Below the pieces are notes generated by a model, which had not been told where the DNA came from, did no database searches, and was given only the letters and a program-made list of their open reading frames with translations. DNA of 51,344 nucleotides from Lachnospiraceae bacterium (lineage in GTDB: Bacteria > Bacillota > Clostridia > Lachnospirales > Lachnospiraceae). The position numbers and the translations under genes are program-made. Every line of letters starts with the position of its first letter. Position 1 is the first letter of the stretch. The stretch spans positions 1-51,344 of the forward strand of contig JAEEVO010000011.1 in the NCBI GenBank assembly GCA_016290905.1, given 5' to 3'. Of this stretch, positions 27,776-35,365 are shown piece by piece.

Positions 27776-28882
27776 ATGGGAAAGCCCAATAACAAAAATA
27801 AAAAGAACAATACGGAAAAACAGGAAAAGCTTACCGGAGATGAGCTTAAGGAAAAGCTAAAGGAGTCTGAAGGAGCCGGGACCGACGCTGAAAAGACAGA
27901 TGATTCCGCGGAAAGCATGTCGGCGATCACATCTGACATGGCAAATGAAGCTACCGATGACGACCTTGTATCGGGAGAGAATTCTCCCATGGTACTGGCC
28001 GAAAACCTGGTTAAAATCTATAAGACTCTCGAACTTGAAGTCCTGGCACTTCAAGGCCTTGACTTAAGGGTAGAGAGAGGAGAGCTTACGGCAATAATCG
28101 GTAACAGCGGATCCGGTAAATCCACGTTCCTTAACATGCTGGGCGGACTTGATGAACCAAGCGCCGGAAAGCTGTTTGTTGACGGTAAGAATCTTTTCAA
28201 GCTGTCGCAGAGTGAGAAAGTCATATACAAGAGGAATACAGTCGGCTTCGTATGGCAGAACAACGGAAGAAACCTGCTTCCTTTTATGAATGCAATGGAA
28301 AACATAATGGTACCCATGCATCTGACAAGCGAGAAGCATAAAAAGGAAAGAGCTCTCGAACTCCTTGATCTTGTAGGAATGTCCCACAGAAAATACAGCA
28401 GGATGAACCAGCTTTCCGGTGGTGAACAGCAGAGAATAGCCATAGCGATAGCACTTGCAAACAAACCTAAGCTGCTTCTTGCGGATGAGCCTACCGGTTC
28501 GGTTGACAGAAAGACGGCGGATTACATATTCGATCTTTTCAGGCGTCTGAACAAGGAATACGGTCAGACAATAATCATAGTTACCCATGATGTCGAGCTT
28601 TCAAAGAAGGTTGCAAGAGTTGTGGCGATCAGGGACGGCAAGATAAGCAGTGAACGTATACTTAAGGAACACTACGCAAATCTCGGTACCGGAGAGATCA
28701 ACTGGATGGAAGAGGATACACAGGATGAGTTCACTATCGTGGACAGGGCCGGACGTATCCAGATACCCAAAAAGATGCTCGATTCGCTTGAACTTAAGGA
28801 TAATAAGATCAAGGTAACTTACGAAGAACCTGTGATAAAGCTTGAGAACCCTTCAAAAAACACGGTTTCAAAAGAAAAATAA
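27776..28882 (+). CDS. ABC transporter ATPase with acidic N-terminal extension and AbrB-like C-terminal tail
   Basis: 368 residues from ATG 27776, with GGAGG at 27766-27770 before it; an ATG at 27764 contains that ribosome site and is less likely. Residues 1-68 are a charged extension of K/N then E/D/S. The ATPase core has Walker A GNSGSGKST at 109, signature LSGGEQQR at 213, Walker B LLLADEPT and H loop VTHD. After the core, residues about 318-350 read VDRAGRIQIPKKMLDSLELK, the pattern of an AbrB/MazE swapped-hairpin domain. The second ATPase suggests a heterodimeric motor with the preceding gene. The tail could aid dimerisation or bind something regulatory; no role is proven. Confidence 0.88.
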   Translation: MGKPNNKNKKNNTEKQEKLTGDELKEKLKESEGAGTDAEKTDDSAESMSAITSDMANEATDDDLVSGENSPMVLAENLVKIYKTLELEVLALQGLDLRVERGELTAIIGNSGSGKSTFLNMLGGLDEPSAGKLFVDGKNLFKLSQSEKVIYKRNTVGFVWQNNGRNLLPFMNAMENIMVPMHLTSEKHKKERALELLDLVGMSHRKYSRMNQLSGGEQQRIAIAIALANKPKLLLADEPTGSVDRKTADYIFDLFRRLNKEYGQTIIIVTHDVELSKKVARVVAIRDGKISSERILKEHYANLGTGEINWMEEDTQDEFTIVDRAGRIQIPKKMLDSLELKDNKIKVTYEEPVIKLENPSKNTVSKEK

Positions 28883-28889
28883 AAAATAT

Positions 28890-28917
28890 TTGACAATTTC
28901 GTTTTATGTGGTATAAT
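28890..28917 (+). promoter_or_regulatory. Promoter of rpmF
   Basis: TTGACA at 28890-28895, 16-base spacer, TATAAT at 28912-28917. Both hexamers are consensus, as expected for a ribosomal protein gene. Confidence 0.8.
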
Positions 28918-28978
28918 AGCCTATGTGTGATTTTTGAACGAAAGGTTATTATTCTATTTTCGTAAGGAGGTGTGGACA

Positions 28979-29164
28979 ATGGGAGCTATTTGCCCGAAAA
29001 ACAGAACTTCTAAGGCAAGAAGAGACAGCCGTCGTGCCAATTGGAAAATGACTGCTCCGAATCTTGTAAAGTGCTCAAAGTGCGGTGCGCTGATGATGCC
29101 TCACAGAGTATGCAAGGCTTGTGGATCATATAACAAGAAGGAGATCATCTCTCAGGAAGCATAA
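28979..29164 (+). CDS. rpmF: 50S ribosomal protein L32
   Basis: 61 residues from ATG 28979, preceded by AAGGAGGTG. MGAICPKNRTSKARRDSRR is the normal L32 start, and the zinc ribbon has four cysteines (CSKCG and CKACG). L32 in Firmicutes is often behind a DUF177/YceD gene; that gene is absent here and rpmF has its own promoter. It is a four-cysteine, zinc-dependent type. Confidence 0.96.
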   Translation: MGAICPKNRTSKARRDSRRANWKMTAPNLVKCSKCGALMMPHRVCKACGSYNKKEIISQEA

Positions 29165-29182
29165 GAGGATACTAAAAGCATA

Positions 29183-29206
29183 TGCCGGGTATTGCCCGGC
29201 ACTTTT
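29183..29206 (+). terminator. Terminator of rpmF
   Basis: Stem TGCCGGG/CCCGGCA with a five-base loop, then CTTTTG. The T tract is short, so some readthrough into the tRNA is possible. Confidence 0.65.
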
Positions 29207-29219
29207 GCTATTAGACCAT

Positions 29220-29291
29220 GCACCTATAGTGGAATGGATACCACGCAAGCTTCCGAAGCTTGTACTATGGGTTCGAATCCCATTAGGTGCG
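29220..29291 (+). tRNA. tRNA-Arg (anticodon CCG)
   Basis: A full cloverleaf of 72 bases. Acceptor GCACCTA pairs with TAGGTGC, discriminator G at 29291. D arm GTGG/CCAC; anticodon stem CAAGC/GCTTG with loop TTCCGAA giving CCG at positions 34-36; T arm ATGGG-TTCGAAT-CCCAT. The 3' CCA is not encoded. It would read the rare Arg codon CGG. Transcribed on the + strand just behind rpmF. Confidence 0.96.
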
Positions 29292-29326
29292 GAAATAGTT
29301 ACTATCCACGGCTAATCCGATAACGA

Positions 29327-29365
29327 GTACAAATCTCAAGCTTGCTTGAAGATTTGTACTTGTTT
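29327..29365 (+). terminator. Hairpin after tRNA-Arg
   Basis: AGTACAAATCT-CAAGC pairs with GCTTGAAGATTTGTACT (one bulged base), followed by TGTTTGG. Outer bases TAATCC/GGATTA extend it. Likely the 3' end of the tRNA transcript, though the T tract is poor. Confidence 0.5.
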
Positions 29366-29380
29366 GGATTAAGCCATGGA

Positions 29381-29469
29381 GGCTGGACAAAACACACGAA
29401 TAAACGAAAGCAGCGTCAGCTGCGACTCACGGCGAAGCCGGGAGGTTTATGAGTGCGTTTTGCCCTGCC
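29381..29469 (+). ncRNA. Structured element A (three-way-junction fold)
   Basis: The outer helix pairs GGCTGGACAAAAC (29381-29393) with GTTTTGCCCTGCC (29457-29469) with two mismatches. It continues through CAC/GTG, then tandem G-A pairs (29398-29399 with 29451-29452), then ATAAAC/GTTTAT. Inside lie two small hairpins, GCAGC-GTCA-GCTGC and CGGC-GAA-GCCG. Element B at 29552-29637 keeps this fold with different bases, so the pairing is conserved. No family name comes to mind. Confidence 0.55.
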
Positions 29470-29491
29470 GTGGATAGTAACGTATAGGAAA

Positions 29492-29543
29492 AACAGAAAT
29501 GCAAGATGCAAACTTGTTTGTAATCTTGCATTTCTGTTTTTTT
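29492..29543 (+). terminator. Strong terminator after element A
   Basis: A 16-bp perfect stem, AACAGAAATGCAAGAT with ATCTTGCATTTCTGTT, and seven T residues (29537-29543). Its presence right after element A supports transcription of A as a + strand RNA. Confidence 0.85.
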
Positions 29544-29551
29544 GCGGGGAG

Positions 29552-29637
29552 GTTGGATAAAACACACGAGCAGTCAAAGCAGCGTCAGCTGCGGCTTACG
29601 GCGAAGCCGGAAGGACTGTGAGTGCGGATTATCCAAC
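29552..29637 (+). ncRNA. Structured element B (second copy of the fold)
   Basis: Outer helix GTTGGATAA (29552-29560) with TTATCCAAC (29629-29637), nine perfect pairs. Then CAC/GTG, tandem G-A pairs (29568-29569 with 29620-29621), and GCAGTC/GACTGT including one G-T pair. The two inner hairpins are identical to those in A. Stem bases differ from A while pairing is kept, which is covariation. Confidence 0.55.
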
Positions 29638-29665
29638 GGCGAATAGCGACGTAGTTACGCAACAT

Positions 29666-29691
29666 GGAGGTTGGCCCTCCCCTCTTTTTTT
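29666..29691 (+). terminator. Terminator after element B
   Basis: GGAGG-TTGGC-CCTCC stem, then CTC and eight T residues. As with element A, a terminator directly follows the structured element. Confidence 0.7.
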
Positions 29692-29695
29692 GTTC

Positions 29696-29724
29696 TTGCG
29701 CACTTCCCCTAATTGTGGTACAAT
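29696..29724 (+). promoter_or_regulatory. Promoter of the diguanylate cyclase gene
   Basis: TTGCGC at 29696-29701, 17-base spacer, TACAAT at 29719-29724. A hairpin AAAAGCCTTTTAAG/CTTAAAAAGGCTTTT (29747-29779) follows in the leader, with a short T run that makes it a weak terminator or attenuator. Confidence 0.55.
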
Positions 29725-29829
29725 ATGATGATAAGGTCGAAAGTATAAAAGCCTTTTAAGCTTGCTTAAAAAGGCTTTTGAGACTTGCAATCCGTTATCA
29801 TCATAAAAAAATTCACACAGGAGAGCCAT

Positions 29830-31257
29830 ATGAGACTACTGCAATTGGCGGAGACCGCTGCGTCGGATTCCCTTCCGAAACCGATAATTGTAACAATATC
29901 ATTAAGTGTTATTGCCGTTCTTTTACTGGCGCTTTTTGTATATAAGATGTGGCGTGACCAGGAAAGATCGGCCGAGATAGCAAGGGAAGTACAGCATATC
30001 ACAAATGAGATAGGAGCAGGTATCGTTGACTTCATTGCCGGCGGAGACGGCTACATTACATACGCAAGTAAGGGCTTCTATTCTCTGATAGGCTTTACAC
30101 GGGAGGAGCTTAAAGAAAAGTATGACAACTGCTTCTTTAACCTTCTTGAAGAAAGCTATGCGGAAAAATTGAAAAATGCCGAGATCGGTACTGATTTTCA
30201 GCTGAAGGACGAGACGAAGGTAAAGACAAAGTGGGGAAATAAGTGGATGCTCATTTCCGGAAACGCCGTTCAGAGAAAGAAAATCTATACCATATCAGTT
30301 GTTCTGGTGGACATCACGAATGAAAAGCTGCTGAACGAACAGATAGTCCTTCAGGAAGAACGATACAGGCTTGTAACCGAGCTTTCAAACGACGTTATCC
30401 TTGATTATATCATAGAAGACGATGTTCTGTGTCTTTCCGACAACTATAACAGCTTCTATTCGGGAAACAATATAATAACCGAATTCCTGTCAAACGGCGA
30501 GATAAATGCTCCGTTTGTCGCACCTGAAGACATTGAGAAGTTTTCAGAGCTGTTCAGAATCCTTATATTAAAGGGAGAAAACGTAGACGAGCAGCTCAGG
30601 ATCAGCAATAAAAGCGGAAATTTTGTATGGTGCAGGATGATAGCAATGCCCGTAAGGGATAAAAACGGTGAAGTAAAAGAAGTCATCGGAAAGATAATCA
30701 ACATCGATCTGCATAAGAAAGAACTTGCACGTCTTGAAACCAAGGCGATGCGAGATCCTCTTACCGGAGCATATAACAAGGAATATACCAAGGTATTCAT
30801 TGAAAAATATATGGAAGAGAACCCTGACAAGAACGGTATGCTGTTTGTTGTGGATATAGACAAGTTCAAGGACATCAATGATAATTACGGACATATCGCC
30901 GGAGATAACATCATCATAGAGGTTGTAAGGGCGATTACCAAGTCTTTCCGTTCGAGTGACATTGTCGGACGTATCGGTGGTGACGAGTTTGTCGTATTCG
31001 CATGTAATGTCCAGAGACAGGAGGACCAGATCAAACAGGCACAGAAACTTCAGGCGGTATTGCGTCAGCCCGTTGAGTTTAACGGTAAGATGATAAACAA
31101 ATCCGCAAGTATCGGCGTAGCCTTGTTCCCCGATCACGGACAGTCTTACGAAAAGCTTGTGGAATGTGCCGATAAGGCTCTCTACGCCGTAAAGGGAAGC
31201 GGAAGGGATGCCTTCATAATGTATAATGAGTCTTTTGAAAGAGTTAAGTCATCTTAA
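29830..31257 (+). CDS. Membrane-bound PAS-GGDEF diguanylate cyclase
   Basis: 475 residues from ATG 29830, preceded by AGGAGAG; a TTG at 29785 lies within the leader hairpin region and is not convincing. A membrane helix lies at about residues 19-40. Two PAS-like domains follow (about 52-165, with FVGYITYASKGFYSLIG-like spacing, and about 175-295). A GGDEF domain covers 305-470. The active site is GGDEF at 383-387 and the inhibitory I site RSSD at 374-377 is intact, five residues upstream, so the enzyme should make c-di-GMP with product feedback. The gene end lies just before the cysteine desulfurase gene. Confidence 0.9.
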   Translation: MRLLQLAETAASDSLPKPIIVTISLSVIAVLLLALFVYKMWRDQERSAEIAREVQHITNEIGAGIVDFIAGGDGYITYASKGFYSLIGFTREELKEKYDNCFFNLLEESYAEKLKNAEIGTDFQLKDETKVKTKWGNKWMLISGNAVQRKKIYTISVVLVDITNEKLLNEQIVLQEERYRLVTELSNDVILDYIIEDDVLCLSDNYNSFYSGNNIITEFLSNGEINAPFVAPEDIEKFSELFRILILKGENVDEQLRISNKSGNFVWCRMIAMPVRDKNGEVKEVIGKIINIDLHKKELARLETKAMRDPLTGAYNKEYTKVFIEKYMEENPDKNGMLFVVDIDKFKDINDNYGHIAGDNIIIEVVRAITKSFRSSDIVGRIGGDEFVVFACNVQRQEDQIKQAQKLQAVLRQPVEFNGKMINKSASIGVALFPDHGQSYEKLVECADKALYAVKGSGRDAFIMYNESFERVKSS

Positions 31258-31285
31258 AGGCAGACAGACTTTCGGGAAAAAACAA

Positions 31286-32461
31286 ATGTTTGATAAGACG
31301 GTATATTTTGATAATGCGGCAACCACAAAGACGGATCCGAGGGTTATGGAAGCGATGCTTCCGTACTTTGGCGAGCTTTTCGGGAACGCTTCCGGGAAGT
31401 ATTCCATAGGGTTTGCAGCGAGAAAAGCGGTTGAGGATGCGAGAAAAAAGGCAGCCGGACTGATAAACGCCGAGCCTGACGAGATAATTTTTACCTCGGG
31501 CGGTACCGAAAGCAACAACATGGTGCTGGGATACGGCAGATGGAAAACGATCATAACCTCCAAAACGGAGCATGAGTCTGTGCTGAACCCTGTTAAGGCA
31601 TGTATTAAAAACGGAACCGCGGTAAGAATTGCAGAGCCGGATGAAAAAGGGTCTATCATACCGGATTCGCTGTTATTAAACGGCGAGGCAATCGAAAGGC
31701 GGGAATTAACAAGAGCGGCCGACACTTTAAATGATTCCCCGGGGCTGGTCTCTGTCATGTATGTAAATAACGAGACCGGGACTATGCAGGATATTGAGGC
31801 TCTTGCAGCTTTAGCGCACGAGAGGGGATTTCTTTTCCATACCGACGCGGTTCAGGCTGTCGGACACGAAAAAATGGATGTAAAAAAGATGGGCATAGAC
31901 CTTCTGAGTGCTTCGGGACACAAGTTTTACGGACCTAAGGGCATAGGCTTCCTGTATATCAGGAGGGGGCTAAAGCTCTCTCCCCTGCTTTTGGGCGGCG
32001 GTCAGGAACGGAACTTAAGATCTGGAACAGAAAACGTTCCGGCTATTGTGGGACTTGGAGAAGCCTGCAGGATAGCGGGAGAGGAAGCTGCAGAAAACAG
32101 AGAGAGAGAAAGGGACATAGGAAGATTTCTGCTTGACAGGCTTATGAACATACCGGGAGCAACACATAACGGTACGGGTGAGAGGATACTTAACCTGTCA
32201 TTTAAGGGCATAAACGGGCAGTCGCTGGCAATCAGGCTTGATATTGAGGGCATATGCGTATCCACCGGTTCGGCCTGCAGCAGCGGAAAAGACGAGCGTT
32301 CCCATGTTCTTACCGCGATGGGACTTACACCGGAAGCCGCGGACGCATCGGTGAGGCTCAGCATCGGGCACTATAACACCATGGAGGAAGCGGAATACGC
32401 GGCAGGCAGGATCGAAGCGCTTGTCAGGGAGCTTAGGGAGCTCGGAGGGGCAGTATACTGA
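31286..32461 (+). CDS. Cysteine desulfurase (NifS/IscS family)
   Basis: 391 residues from ATG 31286 (MFDKTVYFDNAATTKTDPRV, the usual family start). An ATG at 31226 would overlap the previous gene by 32 bases; no strong ribosome site distinguishes them. PLP lysine K213 lies in SASGHKFYGPKG; the catalytic cysteine C331 in STGSACSSGK; the N-terminal GGTESNNM and HTDAVQAVGH motifs are intact. The enzyme removes sulfur from cysteine for Fe-S clusters or tRNA thiolation. No iscU or mnmA/thiI gene is adjacent, so its partner is unclear. Confidence 0.9.
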   Translation: MFDKTVYFDNAATTKTDPRVMEAMLPYFGELFGNASGKYSIGFAARKAVEDARKKAAGLINAEPDEIIFTSGGTESNNMVLGYGRWKTIITSKTEHESVLNPVKACIKNGTAVRIAEPDEKGSIIPDSLLLNGEAIERRELTRAADTLNDSPGLVSVMYVNNETGTMQDIEALAALAHERGFLFHTDAVQAVGHEKMDVKKMGIDLLSASGHKFYGPKGIGFLYIRRGLKLSPLLLGGGQERNLRSGTENVPAIVGLGEACRIAGEEAAENRERERDIGRFLLDRLMNIPGATHNGTGERILNLSFKGINGQSLAIRLDIEGICVSTGSACSSGKDERSHVLTAMGLTPEAADASVRLSIGHYNTMEEAEYAAGRIEALVRELRELGGAVY

Positions 32462-32518
32462 ATGCACTTTCGGTAAATGCTTAATGAAATTTTAAGATAA
32501 TTTTAGGGGAAAAATGGT

Positions 32519-33442
32519 ATGATAGAATACGATGTTCATCTGCACTCGGATTACTCGACCGACTCTGAAGAGAAAATGGAAAATACGGTTGAGAAGGCGG
32601 TAAGCCTCGGACTTAAAGGATTGTGCTTTACCGATCATATGGACCTTTATTTCCCGCAGGAATGCGCAAAGAAATCGGGCGGAGATTTTACATTTGATCC
32701 CGATGCGTATTTTGACGAACTTGAATATCTTAAAAGCAAATACAGGAACAGGATAGAAATCCTCTTCGGCATTGAAACGGGACTGAGGAACGAATCCGAA
32801 CTGAAGGATAAATGTATTGATGAATATCGAAGGATGATAGGGGACTATCCCTTTGATTTTGTGATAGGCTCCACGCATTGTCTGGAAAATATTGACCCTT
32901 ACTGGGAGGAGTACTGGTATGGACGAACGGCAGAAGAAGGTCTTGACAGATATTTTGACGCGATTGATCAAAACTGTAATGATTATGATTTTTTTGATTC
33001 CCTGGGCCATCTTGACTACCTTGTGCGTTATGTCTCGAAAGACGCGGCGATAAGAAGCTTTAAGGAAAGATTTAAAGACCTGCCGGAAGAAAGTTCGGGA
33101 TTTGACTGGGAAGAACAGAGGGTTTACGGCAGAAGGCTGTACAGACCTTCGGATTTTAAGGAAATAACCGAACAGATATTGAAAAGGATAATTGACCGTG
33201 GGACAGCCCTTGAGATAAATACTGCGGGACTGAAATACGGTCTTGGCTTTGCGCATCCTCATGAAGAGATACTTAAGCTGTACAAAGAACTCGGCGGAGA
33301 GCTTCTGACCGTGGGCTCTGATGCACACATGGCAGAACATCTGGCATATGATTTCAGGGATATTCCGGGATATCTTAAAAACCTTGGCTTTAAGTATTAT
33401 TTTGTATATAAGCGTAGAAAGCCGGAGGGATATCTGTTATAA
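32519..33442 (+). CDS. PHP-domain phosphoesterase, HisJ (histidinol-phosphatase) family
   Basis: 307 residues. The metal-binding motifs of a PHP domain are visible: DVHLHSDYS (H7, H9) at the start, CFTDHMD near residue 38, FGIETGL, VIGSTHC, and the late GSDAHMAEH. This family includes HisJ (HisK) histidinol-phosphate phosphatase and less characterised homologues. No other his genes are nearby, so histidine synthesis is not certain. A 57-base gap with no strong signal precedes it. Confidence 0.82.
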   Translation: MIEYDVHLHSDYSTDSEEKMENTVEKAVSLGLKGLCFTDHMDLYFPQECAKKSGGDFTFDPDAYFDELEYLKSKYRNRIEILFGIETGLRNESELKDKCIDEYRRMIGDYPFDFVIGSTHCLENIDPYWEEYWYGRTAEEGLDRYFDAIDQNCNDYDFFDSLGHLDYLVRYVSKDAAIRSFKERFKDLPEESSGFDWEEQRVYGRRLYRPSDFKEITEQILKRIIDRGTALEINTAGLKYGLGFAHPHEEILKLYKELGGELLTVGSDAHMAEHLAYDFRDIPGYLKNLGFKYYFVYKRRKPEGYLL

Positions 33443-33463
33443 CGGGGACTACAGGAAAAAGAA

Positions 33464-35341
33464 ATGGCATTTGACGGAATAGTAATAGCAAATATAGTAA
33501 AAGACCTTAAGGAAAAGCTTGTCGGCGGGAGGATCTTAAAGATCCAGCAGCCTGAAAAGGACGAGCTTATAATAACGATAAAAAACTACGATCAGTACAG
33601 GCTTTTCATTTCAGCGGACGCAAGCCTGCCGCTCATTTATTTGAGCTCGGGCAAGAAGGAGGCGCCGTTAAGCGCTCCCAATTTCTGCATGCTCTTGAGA
33701 AAATACATAGGCACCGCAAGGGTTGTAGATATATATCAGCCAAGGTTTGAGAGGGTTGTGGTATTTGAGCTTGAGCATCTTGATGAAATGGGAGATGTCT
33801 GCAGAAAGAAGCTTGTTGTTGAGATAATGGGCAAGCACAGCAATATCATATTCTGTGAGGATATGAAAACGGACGAAACGGCCGGTGAAGAATCGGAAGA
33901 CTTAAGTAACGGCGGCATAGGTTCATGGTGCATAATAGACAGTATAAAACATGTATCGGCTGCCGTAAGCTCCGTAAGGGAGGTACTGCCGGGCAGGAAA
34001 TATTTCATACCCGGGCAGGAAGGAAAGACCGATCCCACTAAGATCGGCGAAAAGGAATTTATCTCGAAGATAAAAGGTTATCCTGGGGCTCTTTCAAAAG
34101 CAGTATATATGACCCTTACCGGATTCAGTCCCGTAATGGCAAATGAGCTTTTACACAGAGCCGGGTTTGCGCCCGATATGAATGCCGCAGAGCTTACTAC
34201 CGATATGGCGGTACATCTTTACAGGCGTTTCAGGGACTTTATGGAAGGAATAGAGAACGGAGAGTTCTCACCCTGCATAGTATATACGGCGGACGGCGGA
34301 GAAAACGATGCATCAAAAGGAGCTCCGGTGGAATTTGCAGCCGTTGAGCTAACGTTGTATTCGGGAACGGCTGATAAAAAAACGGTATTTTATGACAGCA
34401 TAAGCGAGGTGCTTGAAACCTATTATGCCGGTAAGAACGCGGCAACTCGGATAAAGCAGAAATCGGTCGATTTAAGAAAGCTGGTAGCAAACGCCATTGA
34501 GAGGACCGTCAAGAAATACGAGATACAGAAGAAACAGCTCCTTGATACCGAGAAAAGGGAAAAGTACAAGCTTTACGGCGAGCTTCTCACCACCTACGGG
34601 TACGGTTTGGAAACGGGAGCAAAATCGGCAGAGCTGGATAATTACTATGACGGAAGCAGGATCACGGTACCTCTCGATCCCGATATTTCACCGCTTGATA
34701 ATGCCAAAAAGTATTACGAGAAATATTCAAAACTTAAGAGGACTTATGAGGCGGTCACGGTGCAGATAAAGCAGACCGAAGAGGAGCTTGAACATCTTGA
34801 GTCCGTAAATGTCGCGCTTAACATGGCGTCATGTGATGACGATCTCGATATAATAAAGAGTGAGATGGTCGAGTGCGGTTACATAAAAGGGCATTTCGGA
34901 AGAAAGACGAATGCTTTTGGAAAGGGCAAAGCCGTAAATCCCAGGAAAAATGCCGGAAGCCGCGAAAAGTCAAAACCTCTGCATTACGTAACCGAGGACG
35001 GATTCCACATATATGTCGGAAAGAACAATTATCAGAATGACGAGCTTACCTTTAAGCTGGCTAACGGCGGCGACTGGTGGTTCCATGCAAAGAAGAGTGC
35101 AGGAAGCCATGTGATAGTAAAGACCGAAGGGAAAGAACTTCCCGACAGGGTTTACGAACAGGCGGCAGCTTTGGCGGCATATTATTCAAAGGCTGCGGCA
35201 GGTACGAAGACGGATGTTGATTACCTGCAGCGCAGGGACGTAAAAAAGCCGAATGGCGCAAAGCCGGGATTCGTGGTTTATTATACAAATTATTCCATGA
35301 CCGTGACACCGGGTCTGGAGGGACTTAAACAGGTGGAATAG
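33464..35341 (+). CDS. rqcH: Rqc2 homologue RqcH (NFACT family), ribosome quality control
   Basis: 625 residues. The N-terminal NFACT-N domain starts MAFDGIVIANIVKDLKEKL; then helix-hairpin-helix and coiled-coil segments (about 300-450); the NFACT-R domain (HIYVGKNNYQNDELTFKLAN, DWWFHAKKSAGSHVIV) closes it. RqcH binds split 50S subunits carrying peptidyl-tRNA and adds alanine tails that mark stalled peptides for degradation. The key D-R pair of the NFACT-N domain here reads E96-R97 (QPRFERVVVF), a conservative change; this may be normal for the lineage. Confidence 0.9.
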   Translation: MAFDGIVIANIVKDLKEKLVGGRILKIQQPEKDELIITIKNYDQYRLFISADASLPLIYLSSGKKEAPLSAPNFCMLLRKYIGTARVVDIYQPRFERVVVFELEHLDEMGDVCRKKLVVEIMGKHSNIIFCEDMKTDETAGEESEDLSNGGIGSWCIIDSIKHVSAAVSSVREVLPGRKYFIPGQEGKTDPTKIGEKEFISKIKGYPGALSKAVYMTLTGFSPVMANELLHRAGFAPDMNAAELTTDMAVHLYRRFRDFMEGIENGEFSPCIVYTADGGENDASKGAPVEFAAVELTLYSGTADKKTVFYDSISEVLETYYAGKNAATRIKQKSVDLRKLVANAIERTVKKYEIQKKQLLDTEKREKYKLYGELLTTYGYGLETGAKSAELDNYYDGSRITVPLDPDISPLDNAKKYYEKYSKLKRTYEAVTVQIKQTEEELEHLESVNVALNMASCDDDLDIIKSEMVECGYIKGHFGRKTNAFGKGKAVNPRKNAGSREKSKPLHYVTEDGFHIYVGKNNYQNDELTFKLANGGDWWFHAKKSAGSHVIVKTEGKELPDRVYEQAAALAAYYSKAAAGTKTDVDYLQRRDVKKPNGAKPGFVVYYTNYSMTVTPGLEGLKQVE

Positions 35342-35365
35342 ATTTAGATAATCGGAGACAAGATA

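Larger units (their letters stand above)
29298..29481. repeat. 15-bp perfect inverted repeat enclosing element A
   Basis: GTTACTATCCACGGC at 29298-29312 and its exact complement GCCGTGGATAGTAAC at 29467-29481 enclose 154 bases. The enclosed part holds a hairpin and structured element A. In RNA this would close the whole block; in DNA it could mark the ends of a small mobile unit. Confidence 0.8.

Noticed and set aside
29121-29315. 64-codon ORF through rpmF and the tRNA.
   Set aside because: Overlaps a tRNA and rpmF in another frame.
29785-29829. Upstream TTG start for the diguanylate cyclase.
   Set aside because: No ribosome site; the ATG at 29830 has AGGAGAG.
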